A DNA stretch of 64,000 bases from Flavobacterium ammonificans (GTDB lineage Bacteria > Bacteroidota > Bacteroidia > Flavobacteriales > Flavobacteriaceae). The position numbers were made by a program, and so were the translations under genes. Shown in pieces: positions 16,465 to 25,172 of this stretch (the first letter of the stretch is position 1; every line of letters begins with the position of its first letter). The stretch lies in NCBI RefSeq assembly GCF_020886115.1, contig NZ_AP025185.1, positions 1,116,001-1,180,000 on the forward strand, written 5' to 3'. Under the pieces are notes generated by a model, which ran no database searches, was not told the DNA's origin, and saw only the letters and a program-made list of their open reading frames with translations.

Positions 16465-16472
16465 TAATTTTG
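16465..16472 (+). promoter_or_regulatory. Candidate -7 box for kmo
   Basis: TAATTTTG (then C) fits TAnnTTTG and lies 20 bases upstream of the kmo ATG. Confidence 0.45.
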
Positions 16473-16492
16473 CCCAACTTTTAAAAATAGTA

Positions 16493-17836
16493 ATGCAGAC
16501 TCCCCAAAAAATTGCAGTTGTAGGTTCCGGATTAGTTGGTTCATTATTGGCCATCTATTTGAGAAAGGCTGGTCATACCGTTCACGTTTACGACAGAAGT
16601 CCGGATATTCGCCAAATTGAATTTTCTGGCCGCTCGATAAACTTAGCGATGTCAAATCGAGGTTGGAAAGCCCTAGATGTTGTTGGAGTAGGTGATGCCG
16701 TCCGCGAAATCGCCATCCCTATGGACAAGCGTGCTATTCATTTGGTAGACAAACTCAATTTTCAAGCTTATGGACAAGAGGGTGAGGCCATTTATTCCAT
16801 TTCAAGAGGTCTTTTAAATCGGAAAATGATTGATTTGGCTGAAGATGTGGGAGCTAAATTCTTTTTCGAACAAAAAATCTGGGATGTTACCCTTGCAGAT
16901 GCTACGCTTCATATTGGTGAAAGCGAACGCGGAGCTTGGGAAGAGAAAAAATACGATATGGTTTTTGGTGCTGATGGCGCTTTTTCTAGAATTCGTCACC
17001 GAATGCAACGCCAGAGCATGTTCGATTACTCACAAGAGTTTTTAAAAATTGGCTACAAAGAATTGAATATTCCTGCTAATGAAGATGGAACACATAAATT
17101 AGATCCGAATTCCTTTCATATATGGCCAAGAGGCGAATACATGTTGATTGCTTTGGCTAATTTAGATGGAAGTTTCACCTGTACTTTATTCATGCCTTTT
17201 GAAGGTAAAAACTCTTTTGAGGAACTGAAAGATATTCAGCTAGTAGAAACCTTTTTCGCTAAAAACTTTCCAGATTCAATTGATGTAATACCTAAATTAA
17301 CAGAGGATTTTTTTAAGAATCCTACTAGTACTTTGGTTACTATGAAATGTTTTCCTTGGACCTATGAGGATAAAATTGCTCTAATTGGTGATGCATGCCA
17401 TGCTATTGTTCCGTTTTATGGACAAGGGATGAACTCTGGTTTTGAAGATATTTCGATACTAAACGACATGATGCAGTTGTATGGAAATGATTGGAAAACA
17501 ATTCTTTCCGAATATCAACTATCAAGAAAACCCAATGCTGATGCCATTGCAGAATTGTCCTATCGCAATTTCATGGAGATGAGTAGTAAAACTGCAGATG
17601 AAAAATTCTTACTACAAAAGAAAATAGAGAAACTTTTTTCAGACAAATATCCAGATTTATGGATTCCATTATATAGTAGAGTAACGTTTAGCGACCGCCC
17701 TTATACAGAAGCATTAGCCATTGGAGATGCTCAAAATAAAATTATGGAATCTGTTTTGAAAATGAATGATATTGAGTCGAATTGGGATTCAGTTGAAGTA
17801 GAAAATAAAATTCTGGAATTACTCCAAAAACAATAA
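16493..17836 (+). CDS. kmo: Kynurenine 3-monooxygenase
   Basis: 447 residues. This FAD- and NADPH-dependent hydroxylase converts kynurenine to 3-hydroxykynurenine. The N-terminal dinucleotide fold is IAVVGSGLVGSLLAIYLRKAGHTVHVYDRSPD, FSGRSINLAMSNRGW follows, VFGADGAFSRIRHRMQ is the mid-domain signature, and ALIGDACHAIVPFYGQGMNSGFED is the second FAD motif. With kynU it makes 3-hydroxyanthranilate, used for NAD synthesis or tryptophan breakdown; the dioxygenase steps are not in the window. Its stop abuts the stop of the convergent cupin gene. Confidence 0.95.
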   Translation: MQTPQKIAVVGSGLVGSLLAIYLRKAGHTVHVYDRSPDIRQIEFSGRSINLAMSNRGWKALDVVGVGDAVREIAIPMDKRAIHLVDKLNFQAYGQEGEAIYSISRGLLNRKMIDLAEDVGAKFFFEQKIWDVTLADATLHIGESERGAWEEKKYDMVFGADGAFSRIRHRMQRQSMFDYSQEFLKIGYKELNIPANEDGTHKLDPNSFHIWPRGEYMLIALANLDGSFTCTLFMPFEGKNSFEELKDIQLVETFFAKNFPDSIDVIPKLTEDFFKNPTSTLVTMKCFPWTYEDKIALIGDACHAIVPFYGQGMNSGFEDISILNDMMQLYGNDWKTILSEYQLSRKPNADAIAELSYRNFMEMSSKTADEKFLLQKKIEKLFSDKYPDLWIPLYSRVTFSDRPYTEALAIGDAQNKIMESVLKMNDIESNWDSVEVENKILELLQKQ

Positions 17837-18202
17837 TTAGTATTCTTCTCGGTGTACTTTAGTGAAATCAAAAGCAGGGGTACAAATAGCAATGTATTCA
17901 CATTCTTCTTCAAATGGGTTGGAATATTGAACTCGTGTGTTTTTATCAATACGGATAGATTGTCCAGCTTCTAATACTACCACTTCGTCTTCAATAATAA
18001 ATTGTTTTTTTCCACGTATTATATAAGTGTATTCATCAAACTCTGGTGTCTGAAAAGGTTCGCTCCATCCGGCAGGAGCAATCATATGCGCTAAAGACAG
18101 TTCTGGATTTTTTGTACTTGCTAGACCATGATGTTCTTCAATTAGTTTCCCATCTGTTGTAGGAACAATAAATGGAGATTTTTGTAGGGTATACTTTTTC
18201 AT
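17837..18202 (-). CDS. Small cupin-domain protein
   Basis: 121 residues from the ATG at 18202. PFQTPEFDEYTYIIRGKKQFIIEDEVVVLEAGQSIRIDKNTRVQYSNPFEEECEYIAICTPAF has the single-cupin beta-barrel pattern with an Asp/Glu-containing metal site and few His. Upstream residues of the open frame look non-coding, and CAAACATA at 18251-18258 reads TATGTTTG on the coding strand, a plausible -7 box. The role is unknown. It lies tail-to-tail against kmo, so a link to the kynurenine pathway is possible but not shown. Confidence 0.78.
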   Translation of the reverse strand: MKKYTLQKSPFIVPTTDGKLIEEHHGLASTKNPELSLAHMIAPAGWSEPFQTPEFDEYTYIIRGKKQFIIEDEVVVLEAGQSIRIDKNTRVQYSNPFEEECEYIAICTPAFDFTKVHREEY

Positions 18203-18568
18203 AATTAGGAATATCTTTAATTGAATATAATAGTGTTTAACTTTACAATGCAAACATAAATAAAATAAGAAATTTGGGGGATTAATTTTATACATAAATG
18301 TGTACTTAAAATCCTAATATTTCCAAGATTTAAATGAACTACATCGTTTTTTTTAAAGAAAATGAAAATTTTGTATTCAAATTTTATTTTCGGTTTTATT
18401 AACAAATTACCTATTTTAAACCTTCTTGAGTGAGGTTTTGCTATTAATTATTCGATTTCTCTGTTTATTTTCTAGCAAATACAAAGTTAAGAGTTCTACG
18501 TGTTAATTGTATGTGAAAAATTAACATCAATAAAATTAAAAAAAGTTTTTTTATTTAAACTAAAAATA
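18203..18568. other. A+T-rich intergenic region without a gene
   Basis: This gap separates the divergent cupin and exbB transcripts. I see the candidate cupin -7 box at 18251-18258 and a weak AAACCT/AGGTTT hairpin near 18418-18438, but no convincing gene, repeat or RNA. Confidence 0.5.
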
Positions 18569-18576
18569 TAAATTTG
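18569..18576 (+). promoter_or_regulatory. Candidate -7 box for the exbB-tonB operon
   Basis: TAAATTTG followed by C fits TAnnTTTG, 65 bases before the exbB ATG. The intervening leader is very A-rich. No clear TTG element is visible upstream. Confidence 0.45.
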
Positions 18577-18641
18577 CTCCACTACAAGTTTATTTAAACA
18601 CTAAAAATTAAATTATTTAAAACTATTAAAAATTAAAAAAA

Positions 18642-19463
18642 ATGGCAAACGTTAAAAAAGAAAACGGAACTCAAAAAGGTGGAGGAGCAATTGCAGGTAT
18701 AATTATTGCAGCTTGTATTTTTGTAGGTTGGATTATTTGGGAATTTATTATGGGTAATGGTGCAAACTTCGAAGGAGGAGTAAATACAGGACACCCACTT
18801 CCAGGAAACTATTTAGCAATGGTTTATAAAGGAGGACCTATTGTACCAATATTATTAGGATGTTTATTAATGGTTATTGTATTTTCATTTGAGCGTTTTG
18901 CTGTTATTTCTAAAGCTGCTGGTAAAGGTAACTTAGATGTTTTCATGAAAAACATTCAATCTAGTATTACTAAAGGAGATATCGATTCAGCTATTGCAGC
19001 TTGTGATAAACAACAAGGTTCTGTAGCTAACGCAATCAAATCTGCATTATTGAAGTATCAAGATGTTAAAGCTGAAGGTTTAGATAGTGAAGCCGCTGCT
19101 GAGACAATTCATAAAGAAATCGAAGAGGCTACATCATTAGAAATGCCAATGTTAGAGAAGCACATGACTATTTTGTCTACAATGGTTTCTTTAGGAACAT
19201 TAGCTGGATTGTTAGGGACTGTAACTGGTATGATTAAAGCGTTTGGTGCATTAGCATCTGCTGGTACTCCTGACCAAGCTGCATTGGCAAATGGTATTTC
19301 TGAAGCCTTGATCAATACTGCTACTGGAATCTCTACATCTGCTTTAGCAATTATTACTTACAATTTGTTTACATCTAAAATTGATACTTTGACTTATTCT
19401 ATTGATGAGGCAGGTAATACAATTGTTAACACGTACAGACATTTCAGAAGTTCAAAAAAATAA
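18642..19463 (+). CDS. exbB: MotA/TolQ/ExbB proton channel protein
   Basis: 273 residues. The protein forms the pentameric proton channel that powers TonB. The first hydrophobic segment is AIAGIIIAACIFVGWIIWEFIM, the second lies near residue 65 (IVPILLGCLLMVIVFSFERF), and the conserved C-terminal pair includes LGTLAGLLGTVTGMIKAFGALA and ISEALINTATGISTSALAIITYNLF, the family core. It heads a run of seven same-strand genes (exbB, exbD, exbD, tonB, a small membrane protein, a PstS-like protein and a TPR protein). Confidence 0.93.
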   Translation: MANVKKENGTQKGGGAIAGIIIAACIFVGWIIWEFIMGNGANFEGGVNTGHPLPGNYLAMVYKGGPIVPILLGCLLMVIVFSFERFAVISKAAGKGNLDVFMKNIQSSITKGDIDSAIAACDKQQGSVANAIKSALLKYQDVKAEGLDSEAAAETIHKEIEEATSLEMPMLEKHMTILSTMVSLGTLAGLLGTVTGMIKAFGALASAGTPDQAALANGISEALINTATGISTSALAIITYNLFTSKIDTLTYSIDEAGNTIVNTYRHFRSSKK

Positions 19464-19523
19464 TTAATTAATTAATTAAATACTTTACTAATTGTATCGT
19501 ATTCAATTATAAAAAATAAAGTA

Positions 19524-20135
19524 ATGGCTGTAAAAATGTCCAAAAAAGCTGCGTCAATTGATATGACCGCTATGTGTGATGTTGCCTTTCTATTGTTAAC
19601 TTTTTTTATTTTGACTGCTACAGCCAAAATACCTGAGCCGTTACCAGTAGATACGCCTGCATCAACAGTTCAAACAAAATTGCCAGACACTGATTTAGCT
19701 ACAATTACCGTAGGAAAAGGAAAGGTTTTCTTTGATCTTAAAGGTAGAGAAGTTAGAAAAAGAGCTTTAGAGTTAATGGGTCAAAAATATAGTGTTTCAT
19801 TCACTGAAGAAGAAACTGCTAAATTTGCTTTGATGGAAGGTTTTGGTGTTCCAATTACCAATCTTAAAGAAATTATAGCAATGAAAAGTTCAGACAGAAG
19901 TAAGACTGGTTTGCAACCTGGTATACCTAAAGATTCTTTAGATAATCAATTGTCTCAATGGATTCAATTCTCAAGAATTGCTAATATTGAAATTCAAGAT
20001 AAAGAATTACAAATTGCAATCAAAGGAGATGCTAAAGAAGAGTATCCTGCTATTAAGAAAGTAATGGATATTTTACAAGATCAAAAAATCAATAGCTTTA
20101 ATTTAGTTACGGGTTTAAGAGCAAAAGATAAATAA
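19524..20135 (+). CDS. exbD: ExbD/TolR biopolymer transport protein, first copy
   Basis: 203 residues with one N-terminal membrane segment: SIDMTAMCDVAFLLLTFFILTATAKIPEPL. The Asp in MCDVAFLLLTFF is the essential protonatable residue of ExbD. The periplasmic part is longer than the roughly 140 residues of E. coli ExbD. Two adjacent, different ExbD genes are usual in Bacteroidetes TonB operons. Confidence 0.92.
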   Translation: MAVKMSKKAASIDMTAMCDVAFLLLTFFILTATAKIPEPLPVDTPASTVQTKLPDTDLATITVGKGKVFFDLKGREVRKRALELMGQKYSVSFTEEETAKFALMEGFGVPITNLKEIIAMKSSDRSKTGLQPGIPKDSLDNQLSQWIQFSRIANIEIQDKELQIAIKGDAKEEYPAIKKVMDILQDQKINSFNLVTGLRAKDK

Positions 20136-20152
20136 TATAAAAAGATACTAAG

Positions 20153-20710
20153 ATGGCTGAATTAAATACCGGCGACGGTGGTGGTAAAAAAGGCGATGGT
20201 AAAGTAAGAAGTAAGAAATCCAATTCTAAAGTTGATTTAACAGCGATGGTGGATTTAGCGTTCTTGTTGATTACTTTCTTTATGCTTACTACGACCTTGT
20301 CAAAACCCCAATCGATGAGTTTGGGATTGCCAGATAAAGAGGATAAACCAGATCCTAAAAATCAAGTTAAGGTAGACGAAAACCGAACTATGACTATTTT
20401 ATTGGGTGATGATGACAAACTAGTTAGGTATGTAGGTTTACTTGCAACTCCGGTTAGTGGAGGAACTCCTAAAGATTTTACATACGGAAAAGATGGTATC
20501 CGTAAGGAGTTACTATCAAGAAAAAAATTAGTTTTAGAGTATACTGGAAATAAGGATAAGGGGATGATTGTTATTATCAAACCAAGTAAAAAGTCTACAT
20601 ATAGAAATCTTGTGGATATTCTGGATGAAATGGCTATTGCTGATGTACCTACCTACGCAATTGTAAATGAGTATACTCCTGAAGAAAAAAAATTGTTAGA
20701 AGGTAAATAA
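20153..20710 (+). CDS. exbD: ExbD/TolR biopolymer transport protein, second copy
   Basis: 185 residues. A charged Gly/Lys-rich N-terminus precedes KVDLTAMVDLAFLLITFFMLTTTLSKPQSM, again with the key Asp in MVDLAFLLITFF. The periplasmic domain differs clearly from the first copy, so the two may form a heterodimer in the ExbB channel. It begins 17 bases after the first exbD. Confidence 0.92.
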   Translation: MAELNTGDGGGKKGDGKVRSKKSNSKVDLTAMVDLAFLLITFFMLTTTLSKPQSMSLGLPDKEDKPDPKNQVKVDENRTMTILLGDDDKLVRYVGLLATPVSGGTPKDFTYGKDGIRKELLSRKKLVLEYTGNKDKGMIVIIKPSKKSTYRNLVDILDEMAIADVPTYAIVNEYTPEEKKLLEGK

Positions 20711-20749
20711 GATTCGTCTTAATACTCAATAACCTAATAACTAAGAAAT

Positions 20750-21544
20750 ATGAAATTAGATATATTTACAAATCAATGGTTAGATATTGTATTCGAAGGT
20801 CGAAATAAAGCCTATGGTGCTTACGATCTTAGAAAAAACAATACTAAGACCACTGTTAGAGCTTTAATTATTGGAGCAATTGTTTTTTCTGTTACAGTTG
20901 CCGCTCCATTAATTATGAGTTTGCTACCTGATTCTTCTGGAGACGACGATAGTTTAGATACTAAAATAGTAACTATGAAGTTGCCACCAAAGAAAGAAGA
21001 GCCTAAAAAAGATCTTCCGCCACCTCCCCCACCTCCACCAAAAGTGGATCAAGTGAAATTTGTTAAGCCAGTTGTGGCAAAAGCAGAGGAAGTAACTGAA
21101 GAGCCACCAAAAATTACTGAAATTAAAGATAAAAAATTAGGTAATGAAACCATTAAAGGTGATCCAGATGCTGAATTAACTGTTGAACCTGTTGGTACTG
21201 GTACTGCAGCAGTAGTAGAAGAAGATAATACGGTATACAACACTGCGGGAATTGAAGTAAAGCCAGATTTTCCTGGTGGAATGGAAAAGTTTTACAAGTT
21301 TGTAGGAAGCAATTATCAAACACCTGAAGAAGAAGGATTAAAAGGTAAAGTTTATGTTACCTTTGTAGTGGAAAAAGATGGTTCTTTAACTGATATCAAA
21401 GTATTAAGAGATATCGGATACGGTACTGGAAAAGAAGCTATCCGAGTTTTAAAGAAATGTCCAAAATGGACTCCAGGAGAGCAAAATGGTAAGCCAGTTA
21501 GGGTTTTATACTCACTACCTATTACTATTCAATCTGCTGAATAA
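20750..21544 (+). CDS. tonB: Energy transducer TonB
   Basis: 264 residues. The N-terminus (FEGRNKAYGAYDLRKN, then the membrane helix VRALIIGAIVFSVTVAAPLIMSLL) is typical of Bacteroidetes TonB. A proline-rich linker (DLPPPPPPPPK near residue 92) spans the periplasm, and the C-terminal domain (GKVYVTFVVEKDGSLTDIKVLRDIGYGTGKEAIRVLKKCPKWTPGEQNGKPV) binds TonB-box peptides of outer membrane receptors. Its stop overlaps the start of the next gene (TAATG). Confidence 0.95.
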   Translation: MKLDIFTNQWLDIVFEGRNKAYGAYDLRKNNTKTTVRALIIGAIVFSVTVAAPLIMSLLPDSSGDDDSLDTKIVTMKLPPKKEEPKKDLPPPPPPPPKVDQVKFVKPVVAKAEEVTEEPPKITEIKDKKLGNETIKGDPDAELTVEPVGTGTAAVVEEDNTVYNTAGIEVKPDFPGGMEKFYKFVGSNYQTPEEEGLKGKVYVTFVVEKDGSLTDIKVLRDIGYGTGKEAIRVLKKCPKWTPGEQNGKPVRVLYSLPITIQSAE

Positions 21545-21774
21545 TGATTAAAAACTTTGTTACTAGTTTTTTGAAGAAATCGCTCAAAGAGCGATTTCTT
21601 CTCGTTATGGGAATCTTGTTTTTAGTATCCTATTTAGTCCTTGGATTGCTAATTATTTTTCTAAAACAATTGCCATTACAAATGGAATATAATTATCGAG
21701 TTGCATTTGGAACACTTCTGATAGTATATTCTGTTATCCGATTTTTTAGAATCATTAACGATAATAAAGATTAA
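21544..21774 (+). CDS. Small two-helix membrane protein in the tonB operon
   Basis: 76 residues, unknown function. Two hydrophobic segments (LLVMGILFLVSYLVLGLLIIFL and VAFGTLLIVYSVIRFF) separated by a short loop predict an inner-membrane protein with charged ends. The ATG overlaps the tonB stop by one base and the stop lies 3 bases before the next gene, so the position is tightly fixed and the gene is probably real. Its first codons contain a perfect 13-bp hairpin (21573-21601). Confidence 0.75.
   Translation: MIKNFVTSFLKKSLKERFLLVMGILFLVSYLVLGLLIIFLKQLPLQMEYNYRVAFGTLLIVYSVIRFFRIINDNKD
21573..21601 (+). promoter_or_regulatory. Perfect 13-bp intragenic hairpin after tonB
   Basis: GAAGAAATCGCTC (21573-21585) and GAGCGATTTCTTC (21589-21601) are exact complements around AAA. 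It encodes KKSLKERF in the small membrane protein. No T run follows, so it is not a standard terminator. It could act as an RNA processing or stability boundary between the exbB-tonB genes and the downstream genes. Confidence 0.6.
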
Positions 21775-21777
21775 TTT

Positions 21778-22692
21778 ATGAATACCTTTTTCAAATCTGT
21801 ATGTTTGATTGTACTTGTTTTTTCTTTTAATGCTTGTAACAATTCAAACAAAACATCCCAAGAAACTATTCTTAAAGGGAATGCAACTTTACTTGTTGAT
21901 GCTACTTTGATGCCCGTTATGGAAGATCAAATCGAGATATTTGAGAATAGGTATGATGCTAAGATTAAAATGATTGTTAAGTCTGAAGTTGAAGTTGTAC
22001 AAACTCTAGTCAAAGATACTTCAAGTATTGCTGTTCTTTCAAGGAAATTGAATCCAGATGAACTTAAAATATTTTCTAATAGAAAGATTATTCCTAAAAT
22101 TACACCAATTGCTTTAGATGCAGTTGCCTTAATTATTAATAAGAATTCGAATGATACAATTGTTGATATTAAAGATGTAATTAGTTTTATGAATGGAAAA
22201 AACACACCTGGCATTAAAGGGTTGGTTTTTGATAATCCTAACTCTAGTACAGTGCGATATATGAACAATTTAGCTGGAATTTCATCAATTCCTCAAAAAG
22301 GAGTCTTTTCTTTTGGAACTAACAATGAAGTTATTAAATTTGTAAATGATAATGAAGGAATGATTGGAGTGGTTGGTCTTAATTGGTTAACACAGCCAAG
22401 ACCTGAAATGCAAAAGTTTGTTGACGGCATCACTATAATGAGTGTGAAGGGTAAAAATCAATCTGATTTTTTTGCTCCAGACCAAAATAATATTGCCGAA
22501 GGGAAATATGCATTAGCTCGTGAGATTTATATTGTGAATTGTCAAGGATTTTCGGGTTTAGGCATGGGTTTTGCTTCATTTGTAGCGGGAGACATTGGAC
22601 AGCGTATCATTTTGAAATCCGGATTATTGCCTTATAAAATACCCCCAAGAAAACTAAGTATTAGAAATCAAATTACGAATGATAAAAAATAA
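21778..22692 (+). CDS. PstS-like periplasmic substrate-binding lipoprotein
   Basis: 304 residues. A lipoprotein signal ends at the Cys of VFSFNACNN near residue 20. The body resembles phosphate-binding proteins of the PstS type (DATLMPVMEDQIEIFENRY, ITPIALDAVALIINKNSNDTIVDIKDVISFMNGK, FGTNNEVIKFV). No pstC, pstA or pstB is nearby, and the gene lies inside a TonB operon, so it may have a role other than ABC import of phosphate. Confidence 0.83.
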   Translation: MNTFFKSVCLIVLVFSFNACNNSNKTSQETILKGNATLLVDATLMPVMEDQIEIFENRYDAKIKMIVKSEVEVVQTLVKDTSSIAVLSRKLNPDELKIFSNRKIIPKITPIALDAVALIINKNSNDTIVDIKDVISFMNGKNTPGIKGLVFDNPNSSTVRYMNNLAGISSIPQKGVFSFGTNNEVIKFVNDNEGMIGVVGLNWLTQPRPEMQKFVDGITIMSVKGKNQSDFFAPDQNNIAEGKYALAREIYIVNCQGFSGLGMGFASFVAGDIGQRIILKSGLLPYKIPPRKLSIRNQITNDKK

Positions 22693-22711
22693 ATTAATTA
22701 TATAACTAAAG

Positions 22712-24379
22712 ATGAATACATTTAAAATTTTCGGACTAATTCTTTTAGCTACTGTTTCAACAGCAAATGCTCAAGATATTAATCAAGCAAAAAAGGCTAT
22801 AGATGCCGAAAAGTACGAGGAAGCCAAAACTATTTTAAAATCAATTTTACAGGTAAAACCATCTAACGGTATGGCCTCTTTTATTTTGGGTAATGTATAT
22901 TTAACTCAAAGTGTTAAGGATTCAGCTAAATTATCTTTTGAAAAAGGTTTAACTGCTTCTGAGTTTGCTCGTTTTAACAACATTGGTTTAGGTCAAATGG
23001 ATTTAGATCGAAATGATACAATTGCTGCAAATGCTAAATTTATTTTAGCAACAAAAGACATGCGTAAAAAAGATTTTGAAGAATACATATATGTTGCAAG
23101 AGCATACATGAATGCTGAAAAGCCTAATTACAAATCAGCTCTCGCTGTTTTAAAAAGAGCCTTAGTTAACAATCCTATGGATGCACAAGTTCAATTGGCC
23201 TTAGGTGATGCTTACTATGGTTTGAGTAATCAAAATGATGCTTATAAATCGTATAGAGATGCATTTACTGCTGATAATACTTTATTAAGAGCAAAAATGC
23301 AATTGGGAGTTTTATTAAAAGGTGCAAAGTCATACGATGAAGCATCAAAAGCTTACAATGAAGTAATTGCAATTAATCCAAATTATGGTCCAGTTTATAG
23401 AGAATTGGCAGAGACCTATTATAAAATTGCAAGAAACAAACCGTCTAAAGCGGCTGAGAATTTCAAAATCGCAATTGATTATTACCAAAAGTACATGGAC
23501 TTGACTGATTATTCTATCCATTCAAGAATGCGTCGTGCTGACTTTTTAATTTTAGCTAAAGAATACAAAGCCTTAGAAGAAGAAGCTAATAAGATGATTG
23601 AATTGGACAAAGTAAATCCAAGAATTTTCCGTTATTTAGGCTATGCTGCTTTTGAGAATGGAAATGCGGATAAAGCAATTCAATCGTTGGAAACATTTAC
23701 TTCTAATCCATCTAATAAAATTATTGCTAGAGATTATCAAGTTTTAGGATTGGCTAAGATAAAAAAAGGAACTAGTGCTGATGGACTTTCAATTGATCCA
23801 GCTGCTTTTGAAATGGGTTTAGCCTCTATAAACAAATCTATAGAAATGGAACCTTTAGCGGTTGAGGATTTAAATGAGGTAGGTAAGAAAATGTTTAGTC
23901 AAAAATTGTACAAAGAAGCTGCTGCAATTTTTGAATTAGGTGCAGCTAATGTAGAGTCTAAAAGTTATCTTGATGACAACTTATATTTAGGTTTATCATT
24001 GTATTATGCTAATAATAAAAAAGATGTTAAGCCTGAGATTGCAGATCTTCAAAAAGCAGATGCTGCCTTTGATAAAGTTTTAGTTGCTTCGCCAAGTTAT
24101 TACGAGGCTTATATTTTTAAAGCTAGAACAAATAGTTTAATGGAAAACGATGAGAATACCATTAAATTTTATGAGGCTTATGTAGCTGCTGTAACTGCTA
24201 AAGGCGCTGAAGAAGTTGCTAAGCCAGCTGTAATTAAAAAAATTGCAGAAAGTTACAATACGATTGGAGCAACTTATGCAAACACGGATAAAGTCAAAGC
24301 TGTAGAATATTTCAATAAAACATTAGTAATTGATCCAACAAATGCATACGCATTAAGTTCAATCAAACAATTGAAATAA
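22712..24379 (+). CDS. Periplasmic tetratricopeptide repeat protein
   Basis: 555 residues. A signal peptide (MNTFKIFGLILLATVSTANA) precedes TPR-type helical repeats; clear ones include YEEAKTILKSILQVKPSNGMASFILGNVY, YDEASKAYNEVIAINPNYGPVYRELAETYY and KVKAVEYFNKTLVIDPTNAYALSSI. It is the last gene of the exbB-tonB operon and is followed by a strong terminator. Such proteins usually scaffold complexes; its partner may be the TonB machinery, which is inference from context. Confidence 0.87.
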   Translation: MNTFKIFGLILLATVSTANAQDINQAKKAIDAEKYEEAKTILKSILQVKPSNGMASFILGNVYLTQSVKDSAKLSFEKGLTASEFARFNNIGLGQMDLDRNDTIAANAKFILATKDMRKKDFEEYIYVARAYMNAEKPNYKSALAVLKRALVNNPMDAQVQLALGDAYYGLSNQNDAYKSYRDAFTADNTLLRAKMQLGVLLKGAKSYDEASKAYNEVIAINPNYGPVYRELAETYYKIARNKPSKAAENFKIAIDYYQKYMDLTDYSIHSRMRRADFLILAKEYKALEEEANKMIELDKVNPRIFRYLGYAAFENGNADKAIQSLETFTSNPSNKIIARDYQVLGLAKIKKGTSADGLSIDPAAFEMGLASINKSIEMEPLAVEDLNEVGKKMFSQKLYKEAAAIFELGAANVESKSYLDDNLYLGLSLYYANNKKDVKPEIADLQKADAAFDKVLVASPSYYEAYIFKARTNSLMENDENTIKFYEAYVAAVTAKGAEEVAKPAVIKKIAESYNTIGATYANTDKVKAVEYFNKTLVIDPTNAYALSSIKQLK

Positions 24380-24398
24380 GTTAGCTATTCAGATTATA

Positions 24399-24427
24399 TA
24401 AAACCGACAATTAATTGTCGGTTTTTT
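24399..24427 (+). terminator. Terminator of the exbB-tonB operon
   Basis: AACCGACAATT at 24401-24411 and AATTGTCGGTT at 24412-24422 are exact complements with no spacer, so the loop would be ATTAAT. A run of T residues follows to 24427. Confidence 0.9.
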
Positions 24428-24476
24428 TATGCTCAATTTTAGGCAAATGAAGATAGGAAATGAATTTTGTAAATGA

Positions 24477-24484
24477 CTATCTTT
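24477..24484 (+). promoter_or_regulatory. Candidate -7 box for queE
   Basis: TATCTTTG followed by C, an exact TAnnTTTGC match, lies 19 bases upstream of the queE ATG. Confidence 0.5.
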
Positions 24485-24503
24485 GCCCCTTCAAAAGAAC
24501 TAG

Positions 24504-25136
24504 ATGTTATCAAAAGAAATACAATTAGAAGTTAATAAAGGAGCCATGTTGCCTTTGATGGAAGAATTCTACACCATTCAAGGCGAAGGGTCACATACAG
24601 GAACAGCAGCTTATTTTATAAGAATAGGAGGTTGCGATGTAGGTTGTCATTGGTGCGATGTGAAAGAAAGTTGGAATGCTGAATTACACCCACCAACTAA
24701 TGTGGACTTAATTGTGGCTAATGCCATTAAGTATGCTGATACTGTAGTAGTAACAGGTGGAGAACCGCTTACATGGGACATGACCTTGCTAACTCAAAAA
24801 TTAAAAGATAACAAGGTAAAAGTACATATTGAAACTTCCGGCGCGTACCCGCTTTCAGGGACTTGGGATTGGATTTGTCTTTCGCCAAAAAAATATAAAT
24901 TACCTACACAAACGGTATACGACAATGCCGATGAGTTGAAGGTGATTATTTACAACAAACACGATTTTATTTTTGCAGAAGAGCAGGCTGAAAAAGTCAA
25001 TAAAAATGCTATTTTGTTTCTGCAGCCAGAATGGAGTAAAAGAGAAGAAATGACCCCTTTGATTGTTGATTATGTGATGAACAATCCTAAATGGAGAGTA
25101 TCCTTACAAACACATAAATATTTGAATATTCCGTAA
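24504..25136 (+). CDS. queE: 7-carboxy-7-deazaguanine synthase
   Basis: 210 residues. This radical SAM enzyme converts 6-carboxytetrahydropterin to CDG in queuosine synthesis. FYTIQGEGSHTGTAAYFIRIGGCDVGCHWCDVKESWN carries the cluster cysteines spaced CxxxCxxC; VVTGGEPLTWD is the GGE motif; VHIETSGAYP and ICLSPKKYKLP follow. queA, a later step, is in the same window. A bidirectional terminator separates it from the convergent DinB-like gene. Confidence 0.95.
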   Translation: MLSKEIQLEVNKGAMLPLMEEFYTIQGEGSHTGTAAYFIRIGGCDVGCHWCDVKESWNAELHPPTNVDLIVANAIKYADTVVVTGGEPLTWDMTLLTQKLKDNKVKVHIETSGAYPLSGTWDWICLSPKKYKLPTQTVYDNADELKVIIYNKHDFIFAEEQAEKVNKNAILFLQPEWSKREEMTPLIVDYVMNNPKWRVSLQTHKYLNIP

Positions 25137-25142
25137 ATAAAA

Positions 25143-25172
25143 AAACTCCAAACAACTGTTTGGAGTTTTTTT
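25143..25172. terminator. Bidirectional terminator between queE and the DinB-like gene
   Basis: AAACTCCAAACA (25143-25154) pairs with TGTTTGGAGTTT (25157-25168). T residues follow on the + strand, and A residues upstream give T on the other strand, so both convergent genes can use it. Confidence 0.88.

Noticed and set aside
18418..18438. AAACCT/AGGTTT hairpin as a terminator
   Set aside because: No gene ends upstream of it on the + strand, the stem is short and no proper T run follows.
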